A stretch of DNA of 64,000 nucleotides from Arenicola marina (lineage: Eukaryota; Annelida; Polychaeta; Arenicolidae). A model generated the notes under the pieces. That model saw nothing but the letters and a program-made list of their open reading frames with translations. It searched no databases and was not told the DNA's origin. Made by a program: the position numbers and the translations under genes. The stretch lies in the NCBI GenBank assembly GCA_964019135.1, contig CAXHSH010001423.1, positions 62,001 to 126,000 on the forward strand, given 5' to 3'. This document shows, piece after piece, positions 1-13,300 of this stretch (position 1 is the stretch's first letter; each line of letters begins with the position of its first letter).

Positions 1-3000
1 GTGTCTGTCGGAACCCATGTGTCTGTCGGACACCATGTGTCTGTCGTCGGATCCCTAGGTGTCTATCAGTCCCCGTGTGTCTATCAGTCCCTGCGTGTCT
101 ATCAGTCCCCGTGTGTCTATCAGTCCCCGTGTGTCTATCAGTCCCCGTGTGTCTATCAGTCCCCATGTGTCTATCAGCCCCCATGTGTCTATCAGCCCCC
201 ATGTGTCTGTCGGACCCCAAGGTGTCTGTCGGACCCCATGTGTCTGTCGAACCCCATGTGTTTGTCGTCGGATCGCTAGGTGTCTATCAGTCGCCATGGG
301 TCTATCATTCCCTATGTGGCTGTCGGAGCCCATGTGTCTGTCGGATCCCATGTGCCTTTCGGAGCCCATGTGTCTGTCGGAGCCCATGTGTCTGTCGGAC
401 ACCATGTGTCTGTTGTCGGACCCCTAAGTGTCTATCGGTCCCCGTGTGTCTATCAGTCCCCATGTGTCTATCAGTCCCCGTGTGTCTGTCAGTCCCCGTG
501 TGTCTATCAGCCCCCATGTGTCTATCAGCCCCCATGTGTCTGTCGGAGCCCATGTGTCTGTCGGAGCCCATGTTTATGTCGGACCCCATGTGTCTCTCGT
601 CGGATCCCTAGGTGTCTATCAGTCCCCGTGTGTCTATCTGTCCCCATGTGTCTATCAGTCCCCGTGTGTCTGTCAGTCCCCGTGTGTCTATCAGTCCCCA
701 TGTGTCTATCAGCCCCCATGTGTCTGTCGGAGCCCATGTGTCTGTCGGAGCCCATGTGTCTGTCGGAGCCCATGTGTCTGTCGGAGCCCATGTTTATGTC
801 GGACCCCATGTGTCTTTCGGAGCCCATGTGTCTGTCGGAGCCCATGTGTCTGTCGGACCCCATGTGTCTGTTGTCGGACCCTAGGTGTCTATCAGTCTCC
901 GTGTGTCTATCAGCCCCCATGTGTCTATCAGTCCCCTTGCGTCTATCAGCCCCCATGTGTCTGTCGGAGCCCATGTGTCTGTCGGAACCCATGTGTCTGT
1001 CGTCGGATCCCTAGATGTCTATCAGTCCCCGTGTGTCTATCAGTCCCTGCGTGTCTATCAGTCCCCGTGTGTCTATCAGTCCCCGTGTGTCTATCAGTCC
1101 CCGTGTGTCTATCAGTCCCCATGTGTCTATCAGCCCCCATGTGTCTATCAGCCTCCATGTGTCTGTCGGACCCCAAGGTGTCTGTCGGACCCCATGTGTC
1201 TGTCGAACCCCATGTGTTTGTCGTCGGATCGCTAGGTGTCTATCAGTCCCCGTGTGTCTATCAGTCCCTTTGTGTCTATCAGCCCACATGTGTCTGTCGG
1301 ATCACATTTGTCTGTCGTCGGTTCCCTATGTGTCTATCAGTCCCCGTGTGTCTTGTCAGTCCCCGTGTGTCTATCAGTCCCAGTGTGTATATCAGCCCCC
1401 ATGTGTCTGTCGTACCCCAACGTGTCTGTCGGACCCCATGTGTCTGTTGTCGGACCCTAGGTGTCTATCAGTCTCCGTGTGTCTATCAGCCCCCATGTGT
1501 CTATCAGTCCCCTTGCGTCTATCAGCCCCCATGTGTCTGTCGGAGCCCATGTGTCTGTCGGAACCCATGTGTCTGTCGTCGGATCCCAAGATGTCTATCA
1601 GTCCCCGTGTGTCTATCAGCCTCCATGTGTCTATCGGCCCCCATGTGTCTCTCGGCCCCCATGTGTCTGTCGGAGCCCATGTGTCTGTCGGACACCATGT
1701 GTCTGTCGTCAGATCCCTAGGTGTCTATCAGTCCCCGTGTGTCTATCAGTCCCTGCGTGTCTATCAGTCCCCGTGTGTCTATCAGTCCCCGTGTGTCTAT
1801 CAGTCCCCGTATGTCTATCAGTCCCCGTGTGTCTATCAGCCCCCATGTGTATATCAGTCCCCGTGTGTCTATCAACCCCATGTGTCTGTCGGACCCCATG
1901 TGTCTGTCGGACCCCATGTGTTTGTCGTCGGATCGCTAGGTGTCTATCAGTCCCCATGTGTCTATCAGCCCCTATGTGTCTGTCGGAGCCCATGTGACTG
2001 TCGGAGCCCATGTTTATGTCGGACCCCATGTGTCTTTCGGAGCCCATCTGTCTGTCGGAGCCCATGTGTCTGTCGGACCCCATGTGTCTGTTGTCGGACC
2101 CCTAGGTGTCTATCAGTCCCCGTGTGTCTATCAATCCCCATGTGTCTATCAGTCCCCGTGTGTCTGTCAGTCCCCGTGTGTTAATCAGCCCCCATGTGTC
2201 TATCAGCCCTCATGTGTCTGTCGGAGCCCATGTGTCTGTCGGAGTCCATGTTTATGTCGGACCCCATGTGTCTCTCGTCGGATCCCTAGGTGTCTATCAG
2301 TCCCCATGTGTCTATCAGTCCCCGTGTGTCTATCAGTCCCCTTGTGTCTATCAGCCCCCATGTGTCTGTCGGAGCCCATGTGTCTGTCGGACACCATGTG
2401 TCTGTCGTCGGATCCCTAGGTGTCTATCAGTCCCCGTGTGTCTATCAGTCCCTGCGTGTCTATCAGTCCCCGTGTGTCTATCAGTCCCCGTGTGTCTATC
2501 AGTCCCCGTATGTCTATCAGTCCCCGTGTGTCTATCAGCCCCCATGTGTATATCAGTCCCCGTGTGTCTATCAACCCCATGTGTCTGTCGGACCCCAAGG
2601 TGTCTGTCGGACCCCATGTGTCTGTCGGACCCCATGTGTTTGTCGTCGGATCGCTAGGTGTCTATCAGTCCCCATGTGTCTATCAGCCCCTATGTGTCTG
2701 TCGGAGCCCATGTGACTCTCGGAGCCCATGTTTATGTCGGACCCCATGTGTCTTTCGGAGCCCATCTGTCTGTCGGAGCCCATGTGTCTGTCGGACCCCA
2801 TGTGTCTGTTGTCGGACCCCTAGGTGTCTATCAGTCCCCGTGTGTCTATCAATCCCCATGTGTCTATCAGTCCCCGTGTGTCTGTCAGTCCCCGTGTGTC
2901 TATCAGCCCCCATGTGTCTATCAGCCCTCATGTGTCTGTCGGAGCCCATGTGTCTGTCGGAGCCCATCTTTATGTCGGACCCCATGTGTCTCTCGTCGGA

Positions 3001-5270
3001 TCCCTAGGTGTCTATCAGTCCCCATGTGTCTATCAGTCTCCGTGTGTCTATCAGTCCCCTTGTGTCTATCAGCCCACATGTGTCTGTCGGATCACATTTG
3101 TCTGTCGTCGGTTCCCTATGTGTCTATCATTCCCCGTGTGTCTATCAGTCCCCGTGTGTCTATCAGTCCCAGTGTGTATATCAGCCCCCATGTGTCTGTC
3201 GTACCCCAATGTGTCTGTCGGACCCCATGTGTCTGTCGGACCCCAAGCTGTATTTCGGACCCCTTGTGTCAGTCGTCGGATCCCTAGGTGTCTATCAGTC
3301 TCCGTGTGTCTATGAGCCCCCATGTGTCCATCAGTCCCCATGTGTCTGTCGGACCCCAAGGTGTCTGTCGGGCCCCATGTGTCTGTCGGACCCCAAGCTG
3401 TATTTCGGAACCCATGTGTCAGTCGTCGGATCCCTAGGTGTCTATCAGTCCCCGTGTGTCTATCAGTCCCCATGTGTCTATCAGCCCCCATGTGTCTATC
3501 AGCCCCCATGTGTCTATCAGTCCCAGTGTGTATATCAGCCCCCATGTGTCTCTCGGACCCCAAGGTGTCTGTCGGACCCCATGTGTCTGTCGGACCCCAA
3601 GCTGTATTTCGGACCCCATGTGTCAGTCGTCGGATCCCTAGGTGTCTATCAGTCCCCGTGTGTCTATCAGCCCCCATGTGTCTATCGGCCCTCATGTGTC
3701 TGTCGGAGCCCATGTGTCTGTCGGAGCCCATGTGTCTGTCGGAGCCCATGTTTATGTCGGACCCCATGTGTCTTTCGGAGCCCATGTGTCTGTCGGAGCC
3801 CATGTGTCTGTCGGACCCCATGTGTCTGTTGTCGGACCCTAGGTGTCTATCAGTCTCCGTGTGTCTATCAGCCCCCATGTGTCTATCAGTCCCCTTGCGT
3901 CTATCAGCCCCCATGTGTCTGTCGGAGCCCATGTGTCTGTCGGAACCCATGTGTCTGTCGTCGGATCCCTAGATGTCTATCAGTCCCCGTGTGTCTATCA
4001 GTCCCTGCGTGTCTATCAGTCCCCGTGTGTCTATCAGTCCCCGTGTGTCTATCAGTCCCCGTGTGTCTATCAGTCCCCATGTGTCTATCAGCCCCCATGT
4101 GTCTATCAGCCCCCATGTGTCTGTCGGACCCCAAGGTGTCTGTCGGACCCCATGTGTCTGTCGAACCCCATGTGTTTGTCGTCGGATCGCTAGGTGTCTA
4201 TCAGTCGCCATGGGTCTATCATTCCCTATGTGTCTGTCGGAGCCCATGTGTCTGTCGGAGCCCATGTTTATGTCGGACCCCATGTGTCTTTCGGAGCCCA
4301 TGTGTCTGTCGTAGCCCATGTGTCTGTCGGACCCCATGTGTCTGTTGTCGGACCCCTAGGTGTCTATCAGTCCCCGTGTGTCTATCAGTCCCCATGTGTC
4401 TATCAGTCCCCGTGTGTCTGTCAGTCCCCGTGTGTCTATCAGCCCCCATGTGTCTATCAGCCCCCATGTGTCTGTCGGAGCCCATGTGTCTGTCGGAGCC
4501 CATGTTTATGTCGGACCCCATGTGTCTCTCGTCGGATCCCTAGGTGTCTATCAGTCCCCGTGTGTCTATCAGTCCCTTTGTGTCTATCAGCCCACATGTG
4601 TCTGTCGGATCACATTTGTCTGTCGTCGGTTCCCTATGTGTCTATCAGTCCCCGTGTGTCTATCAGACCCCATGTGTCTATCAGTCCCCGTGTGTCTGTC
4701 AGTCCCCGTGTGTCTATCAGCCCCCATGTGTCTATCAGCCCCCATGTGTCTGTCGGAGCCCATGTGTCTGTCGGAGCCCATGTTTATGTCGGACCCCATG
4801 TGTCTCTCGTCGGATCCCTAGGTGTCTATCAGTCCCCGTGTGTCTATCAGTCCCTTTGTGTCTATCAGCCCACATGTGTCTGTCGGATCACATTTGTCTG
4901 TCGTCGGTTCCCTATGTGTCTATCAGTCCCCGTGTGTCTTATCAGTCCCCGTGTATCTATCAGTCCCAGTGTGTATATCAGCCCCCATGTGTCTGTCGTA
5001 CCCCAACGTGTCTGTCGGACCCCATGTGTCTGTCGGACCCCAAGCTATATTTCGGACCCCATGTGTCAGTCGTCGGATCCCTAGGTGTCTATCAGTCCCC
5101 GCGTGTCTATCAGTCCCTGCGTGTCTATCAGTCCCCGTGTGTCTATCAGTCCCCGTGTGTCTATCAGTCCCCGTGTGTCTATCAGTCCCCATGTGTCTGT
5201 CAGCCCCCATGTGTCTATCAGTCGCCATGTGTCTATCATCCCCTATGTGTCTGTCGGACCCCATGTGTCT
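1..5270. repeat. Long-range duplication, copy 1 (18-bp array)
   Basis: The pattern of unit variants here recurs at about 10,353-15,262. The offset is 10,352 bp up to roughly 1,800. It is then 10,280 bp, because the second copy lacks 72 bp (four units). After a further difference of 278 bp near 4,660-4,940 it becomes 10,002 bp. The left end of this copy lies outside the window. Between the length changes the order of variant units matches almost base for base, for example 428-1,720 against 10,780-12,072. Confidence 0.85.
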
Positions 5271-8200
5271 GTCGGAGCCCATGTTTATGTTGGACCCCAT
5301 GTGTCTTTCGGAGCCCATGTGTCTGTCGTAGCCCATGTGTCTGTCGGACCCCATGTGTCTGTTGTCGGACCCCTAGGTGTCTATCAGTCCCCGTGTGTCT
5401 ATCAGTCCCCATGTGTCTATCAGTCCCCGTGTGTCTGTCAGTCCCCGTGTGTCTATCAGCCCCCATGTGTCTATCAGCCCCCATGTGTCTGTCGGAGCCC
5501 ATGTGTCTGTCGGAGCCCATGTTTATGTCGGACCCCATGTGTCTCTCGTCGGATCCCTAGGTGTCTATCAGTCCCCGTGTGTCTATCAGTCCCTTTGTGT
5601 CTATCAGCCCACATGTGTCTGTCGGATCACATTTGTCTGTCGTCGGTTCCCTATGTGTCTATCAGTCCCCGTGTGTCTTATCAGTCCCCGTGTGTCTATC
5701 AGTCCCAGTGTGTATATCAGCCCCCATGTGTCTGTCGTACCCCAACGTGTCTGTCGGACCCCATGTGTCTGTTGTCGGACCCTAGGTGTCTATCAGTCTC
5801 CGTGTGTCTATCAACCCCCATGTGTCTATCAGTCCCCTTGCGTCTATCAGCCCCCATGTGTCTGTCGGAGCCCATGTGTCTGTCGGAACCCATGTGTCTG
5901 TCGTCCGATCCCTAGATGTCTATCAGTCCCCGTGTGTCTATCAGTCCCTGCGTGTCTATCAGTCCCCGTGTGTCTATCAGTCCCCGTGTGTCTATCAGTC
6001 CCCGTGTGTCTATCAGTCCCCATGTTTCTATCAGCCCCCATGTGTCTCTCAGCCCCCATGTGTCTATCAGCCCCCATGTGTCTGTCGGACCCCAAGGTGT
6101 CTGTCGGACCCCATGTGTCTGTCGAACCCCATGTGTTTGTCGTCGGATCGCTAGGTGTCTATCAGTCGCCATGGGTCTATCATTCCCTATGTGTCTGTCG
6201 GAGCCCATGTGTCTGTCGGAGCCCATGTTTATGTCGGACCCCATGTGTCTTTCGGAGCCCATGTGTCTGTCGTAGCCCATGTGTCTGTCGGACCCCATGT
6301 GTCTGTTGTCGGACCCCTAGGTGTCTATCAGTCCCCGTGTGTCTATCAGTCCCCATGGTTCTATCAGTCCCCGTGTGTCTGTCAGTCCCCGTGTGTCTAT
6401 CAGCCCCCATGTGTCTATCAGCCCCCATGTGTCTGTCGGAGCCCATGTGTCTGTCGGAGCCCATGTTTATGTCGGACCCCATGTGTCTCTCGTCGGATCC
6501 CTAGGTGTCTATCAGTCCCCGTGTGTCTATCAATCCCTTTGTGTCTATCAGCCCACATGTGTCTGTCGGATCACGTTTGTCTGTCGTCGGTTCCCTATGT
6601 GTCTATCAGTCCCCGTGTGTCTTATCAGTCCCCGTGTGTCTATCAGTCCCAGTGTGTATATCAGCCCCCATGCGTCTGTCGTACCCCAACGTGTCTGTCG
6701 GACCCCATGTGTCTGTTGTCGGACCCTAGGTGTCTATCAGTCTCCGTGTGTCTATCAACCCCCATGTGTCTATCAGTCCCCTTGCGTCTATCAGCCCCCA
6801 TGTGTCTGTCGGAGCCCATGTGTCTGTCGGAACCCATGTGTCTGTCGTCGGATCCCTAGATGTCTATCAGTCCCCGTGTGTCTATCAGTCCCTGCGTGTC
6901 TATCAGTCCCCGTGTGTCTATCAGTCCCCGTGTGTCTATCAGTCCCCGTGTGTCTATCAGTCCCCATGTTTCTATCAGCCCCCATGTGTCTATCAGCCCC
7001 CATGTGTCTGTCGGACCCCAAGGTGTCTGTCGGACCCCATGTGTCTGTCGAACCCCATGTGTTTGTCGTCGGATCGCTAGGTGTCTATCAGTCGCCATGG
7101 GTCTATCATTCCCTATGTGTCTGTCGGAGCCCATGTGTCTGTCGGAGCCCATGTTTATGTCGGACCCCATGTGTCTTTCGGAGCCCATGTGTCTGTCGTA
7201 GCCCATGTGTCTGTCGGACCCCATGTGTCTGTTGTCGGACCCCTAGGTGTCTATCAGTCCCCGTGTGTCTATCAGTCCCCATGTGTCTATCAGTCCCCGT
7301 GTGTCTGTCAGTCCCCGTGTGTCTATCAGCCCCCATGTGTCTATCAGCCCCCATGTGTCTGTCGGAGCCCATGTGTCTGTCGGAGCCCATGTTTATGTCG
7401 GACCCCATGTGTCTCTCGTCGGATCCCTAGGTGTCTATCAGTCCCCGTGTGTCTATCAGTCCCTTTGTGTCTATCAGCCCACATGTGTCTGTCGGATCAC
7501 ATTTGTCTGTCGTCGGTTCCCTATGTGTCTATCAGTCCCCGTGTGTCTTATCAGTCCCCGTGTGTCTATCAGTCCCAGTGTGTATATCAGCCCCCATGTG
7601 TCTGTCGTACCCCAACGTGTCTGTCGGACCCCATGTGTCTGTCGGACCCCAAGCTGTATTTCGGACCCCATGTGTCAGTCGTCGGATCCTTAGGTGTCTA
7701 TCAGTCCCCGTGTGTCTATCAGTCCCTGCGTGTCTATCAGTCCCCGTGTGTCTATCAGTCCCCGTGTGTCTATCAGTCCCCGTGTGTCTATCAGTCCCCG
7801 TGTGTCTATCAGTCCCCATGTTTCTATCAGCCCCCATGTGCCTGTCGGACCCCAAGGTGTCTGTCGGACCCCATGTGTCTGTCGAACCCCATGTGTTTGT
7901 CGTCGGATCGCTAGGTGTCTATCAGTCCCCATGTGTCTATCAGTCCCCGTGTGTCTGTCAGTCCCCGTGTGTCTATCAGCCCCCATGTGTCTATCAGCCC
8001 CCATGTGTCTGTCGGAGCCCATGTGTCTGTCGGAGCCCATGTTTATGTCGGACCCCATGTGTCTGTCGTCGGATCCCTAGGTGTCTATCAGTCCCCGTGT
8101 GTCTATCAGTCCCTGCGTGTCTATCAGTCCCCGTGTGTCTATCAGTCCCCGTGTGTCTATCAGTCGCCGTGTGTCTATCAGTCCCCATGTGTCTGTCAGC

Positions 8201-10352
8201 CCCCATGTGTCTATCAGTCGCCATGTGTCAATCGTCCCCTATGTGTCTGTCGGACCCCATGTGTCTGTCGGAGCCCATGTTTATGTCGGACCCCATGTGT
8301 CTTTCGGAGTCCATGAGTCTGTTGTCGGACCCTAAGTGTCTATCAGTCTCCGTGTGTCTATCAGCCCCCATGTGTCTATCAGTCCCCTTGCGTCTATCAG
8401 CCCCCGTCTGTCTGTCGGAGCCCATGTGTCTGTCGGAACCCATGTGTCTGTCGGACACCATGTGTCTGTCGTCGGATCCCTAGGTGTCTATCAGTCCCCG
8501 TGTGTCTATCAGTCCCTGCATGTCTATCAGTCCCCGTGTGTCTATCAGTCCCCGTGTGTCTATCAGTCCCCGTGTGCCTACCAGTCCCCATGTGTCTATC
8601 AGCCCCCATGTGTCTATCAGCCCCCATGTGTCTGTCGGACCCCAAGGTGTCTGTCGGACCCCATGTGTCTGTCGAACCCCATGTGTTTGTCGTCGGATCG
8701 CTAGGTGTCTATCAGTCGCCATGGGTCTATCATTCCCTATGTGTCTGTCGGACTCCATGTGTCTGTCGGAGCCCATGTTTATGTCGGACCCCATGTGTCT
8801 TTCGGAGCCCATGTGTCTGTCGGAGCCCATGTTTATGTCGGACTCCATGTGTCTGTTGTCGGACCCCTAGGTGTCTATCAGTCCCCGTGTGTCTATCAGT
8901 CCCCATGTGTCTATCAGTCCCCGTGTGTCTGTTAGTCCCCGTGTGTCTATCAGCCCCCATGTGTCTATCAGCCCCCATGTGTCTGTCGGAGCCCATGTGT
9001 CTGTCGGAGCCCATGTTTATGTCGGACCCCATGTGTCTCTCGTCGGATCCCTAGGTGTCTATCAGTCCCCGTGTGTCTATCAGCCCCCATGTGTCTGTCG
9101 TACCCCAACGTGTCTGTCGGATCACATTTGTCTGTCGTCGGTTTCCTATGTGTCTATCATTCCCCGTGTGTCTTATCAGTCCCCGTGTGTCTATCAGTCC
9201 CAGTGTGTATATCAGCCCCCACGTGTCTGTCGTACCCCAGTGTGTCTGTCGGACCCCATGTGTCTGTCGAACCCCATGTGTTTGTCGTCGGATCGCTAGG
9301 TGTCTATCAGTCGCCATGGGTCTATCATTCCCTATGTGTCTGTCGGAGCCCATGTGTCTGTCGGAGCCCATGTTTATGTCGGACCCCATGTGTCTTTCGG
9401 AGCCCATGTGTCTGTCGTAGCCCATGTGTCTGTCGGACCCCATGTGTCTGTTGTCGGACCCCTAGGTGTCTATCAGTCCCCGTGTGTCTATCAGTCCCCA
9501 TGTGTCTATCAGTCCCCGTGTGTCTGTCATTCCCCGTGTGTCTATCAGCCCCCATGTGTCTATCAGCCCCCATGTGTCTGTCGGAGCCCATGTGTCTGTC
9601 GGAGCCCATGTTTATGTCGGACCCCATGTGTCTCTCGTCGGATCCCTAGGTGTCTATCAGTCCCCGTGTGTCTATCAGTCCCTTTGTGTCTATCAGCCCA
9701 CATGTGTCTGTCGGATCACATTTGTCTGTCGTCGGTTCCCTATGTGTCTATCAGTCCCCGTGTGTCTTATCAGTCCCCGTGTGTCTATCAGTCCCAGTGT
9801 GTATATCAGTCCCTTTGTGTCTATCAGCCCACATGTGTCTGTCGGATCACATTTGTCTGTCGTCGGTTCCCTATGTGTCTATCATTCCCCGTGTGTCTTA
9901 TCAGTCCCCGTGTGTCTATCAGTCCCAGTGTGTATATCAGCCCCCACGTGTCTGTCGTACCCCAGTGTGTCTGTCGGACCCCATGTGTCTGTCGGACCCC
10001 AAGCTGTATTTCGGACCCCATGTGTCAGTCGTCGGCTCCTTAGGTGTCTATCAGTCCCCGTGTGTATCAGTCCCTGCGTGTCTATCAGTCCCCGTGTGTC
10101 TATCAGTCCCCGTGTGTCTATCAGTCCCAGTGTGTCTATCAGCTCCCCATGTGTCTGTCGGAGCCCATGTGTCTGTCGGAGCCCATGTGTCTGTCGGAGC
10201 CCATGTGTCTGTCGGACCCCATGTGTCTCTCGTCGGGTCCCTATGTGTCTATCAGTCCCCATGTGTCTATCAGCCTCCATGTGTCTATCAGCCGCCATGT
10301 GTCTATCAGACCCCATGTGTCTATCAGTCCCCATGTGTCTGTCGGAGCCCAT

Positions 10353-13300
10353 GTGTCTGTCGGAACCCATGTGTCTGTCGGACACCATGTGTCTGTCGTC
10401 GGATCCCTAGGTGTCTATCAGTCCCCGTGTGTCTATCAGTCCCTGCGTGTCTATCAGTCCCCGTGTGTCTATCAGTCCCCGTGTGTCTATCAGTCCCCGT
10501 GTGTCTATCAGTCCCCATGTGTCTATCAGCCCCCATGTGTCTATCAGCCCCCATGTGTCTGTCGGACCCCAAGGTGTCTGTCGGACCCCATGTGTCTGTC
10601 GAACCCCATGTGTTTGTCGTCGGATCGCTAGGTGTCTATCAGTCGCCATGGGTCTATCATTCCCTATGTGTCTGTCGGAGCCCATGTGTCTGTCGGATCC
10701 CATGTGCCTTTCGGAGCCCATGTGTCTGTCGGAGCCCATGTGTCTGTCGGACACCATGTGTCTGTTGTCGGACCCCTAAGTGTCTATCAGTCCCCGTGTG
10801 TCTATCAGTCCCCATGTGTCTATCAGTCCCCGTGTGTCTGTCAGTCCCCGTGTGTCTATCAGCCCCCATGTGTCTATCAGCCCCCATGTGTCTGTCGGAG
10901 CCCATGTGTCTGTCGGAGCCCATGTTTATGTCGGACCCCATGTGTCTCTCGTCGGATCCCTAGGTGTCTATCAGTCCCCGTGTGTCTATCTGTCCCCATG
11001 TGTCTATCAGTCCCCGTGTGTCTGTCAGTCCCCGTGTGTCTATCAGTCCCCATGTGTCTATCAGCCCCCATGTGTCTGTCGGAGCCCATGTGTCTGTCGG
11101 AGCCCATGTGTCTGTCGGAGCCCATGTGTCTGTCGGAGCCCATGTTTATGTCGGACCCCATGTGTCTTTCGGAGCCCATGTGTCTGTCGGAGCCCATGTG
11201 TCTGTCGGACCCCATGTGTCTGTTGTCGGACCCTAGGTGTCTATCAGTCTCCGTGTGTCTATCAGCCCCCATGTGTCTATCAGTCCCCTTGCGTCTATCA
11301 GCCCCCATGTGTCTGTCGGAGCCCATGTGTCTGTCGGAACCCATGTGTCTGTCGTCGGATCCCTAGATGTCTATCAGTCCCCGTGTGTCTATCAGTCCCT
11401 GCGTGTCTATCAGTCCCCGTGTGTCTATCAGTCCCCGTGTGTCTATCAGTCCCCGTGTGTCTATCAGTCCCCATGTGTCTATCAGCCCCCATGTGTCTAT
11501 CAGCCTCCATGTGTCTGTCGGACCCCAAGGTGTCTGTCGGACCCCATGTGTCTGTCGAACCCCATGTGTTTGTCGTCGGATCGCTAGGTGTCTATCAGTC
11601 CCCGTGTGTCTATCAGTCCCTTTGTGTCTATCAGCCCACATGTGTCTGTCGGATCACATTTGTCTGTCGTCGGTTCCCTATGTGTCTATCAGTCCCCGTG
11701 TGTCTTGTCAGTCCCCGTGTGTCTATCAGTCCCAGTGTGTATATCAGCCCCCATGTGTCTGTCGTACCCCAACGTGTCTGTCGGACCCCATGTGTCTGTT
11801 GTCGGACCCTAGGTGTCTATCAGTCTCCGTGTGTCTATCAGCCCCCATGTGTCTATCAGTCCCCTTGCGTCTATCAGCCCCCATGTGTCTGTCGGAGCCC
11901 ATGTGTCTGTCGGAACCCATGTGTCTGTCGTCGGATCCCAAGATGTCTATCAGTCCCCGTGTGTCTATCAGCCTCCATGTGTCTATCGGCCCCCATGTGT
12001 CTCTCGGCCCCCATGTGTCTGTCGGAGCCCATGTGTCTGTCGGACACCATGTGTCTGTCGTCAGATCCCTAGGTGTCTATCAGTCCCCGTGTGTCTATCA
12101 GTCCCTGCGTGTCTATCAGTCCCCGTGTGTCTATCAGTCCCCGTGTGTCTATCAACCCCATGTGTCTGTCGGACCCCATGTGTCTGTCGGACCCCATGTG
12201 TTTGTCGTCGGATCGCTAGGTGTCTATCAGTCCCCATGTGTCTATCAGCCCCTATGTGTCTGTCGGAGCCCATGTGACTGTCGGAGCCCATGTTTATGTC
12301 GGACCCCATGTGTCTTTCGGAGCCCATCTGTCTGTCGGAGCCCATGTGTCTGTCGGACCCCATGTGTCTGTTGTCGGACCCCTAGGTGTCTATCAGTCCC
12401 CGTGTGTCTATCAATCCCCATGTGTCTATCAGTCCCCGTGTGTCTGTCAGTCCCCGTGTGTTAATCAGCCCCCATGTGTCTATCAGCCCTCATGTGTCTG
12501 TCGGAGCCCATGTGTCTGTCGGAGTCCATGTTTATGTCGGACCCCATGTGTCTCTCGTCGGATCCCTAGGTGTCTATCAGTCCCCATGTGTCTATCAGTC
12601 CCCGTGTGTCTATCAGTCCCCTTGTGTCTATCAGCCCCCATGTGTCTGTCGGAGCCCATGTGTCTGTCGGACACCATGTGTCTGTCGTCGGATCCCTAGG
12701 TGTCTATCAGTCCCCGTGTGTCTATCAGTCCCTGCGTGTCTATCAGTCCCCGTGTGTCTATCAGTCCCCGTGTGTCTATCAGTCCCCGTATGTCTATCAG
12801 TCCCCGTGTGTCTATCAGCCCCCATGTGTATATCAGTCCCCGTGTGTCTATCATCCCCATGTGTCTGTCGGACCCCAAGGTGTCTGTCGGACCCCATGTG
12901 TCTGTCGGACCCCATGTGTTTGTCGTCGGATCGCTAGGTGTCTATCAGTCCCCATGTGTCTATCAGCCCCTATGTGTCTGTCGGAGCCCATGTGACTCTC
13001 GGAGCCCATGTTTATGTCGGACCCCATGTGTCTTTCGGAGCCCATCTGTCTGTCGGAGCCCATGTGTCTGTCGGACCCCATGTGTCTGTTGTCGGACCCC
13101 TAGGTGTCTATCAGTCCCTGTGTGTCTATCAATCCCCATGTGTCTATCAGTCCCCGTGTGTCTGTCAGTCCCCGTGTGTCTATCAGCCCCCATGTGTCTA
13201 TCAGCCCTCATGTGTCTGTCGGAGCCCATGTGTCTGTCGGAGCCCATCTTTATGTCGGACCCCATGTGTCTCTCGTCGGATCCCTAGGTGTCTATCAGTC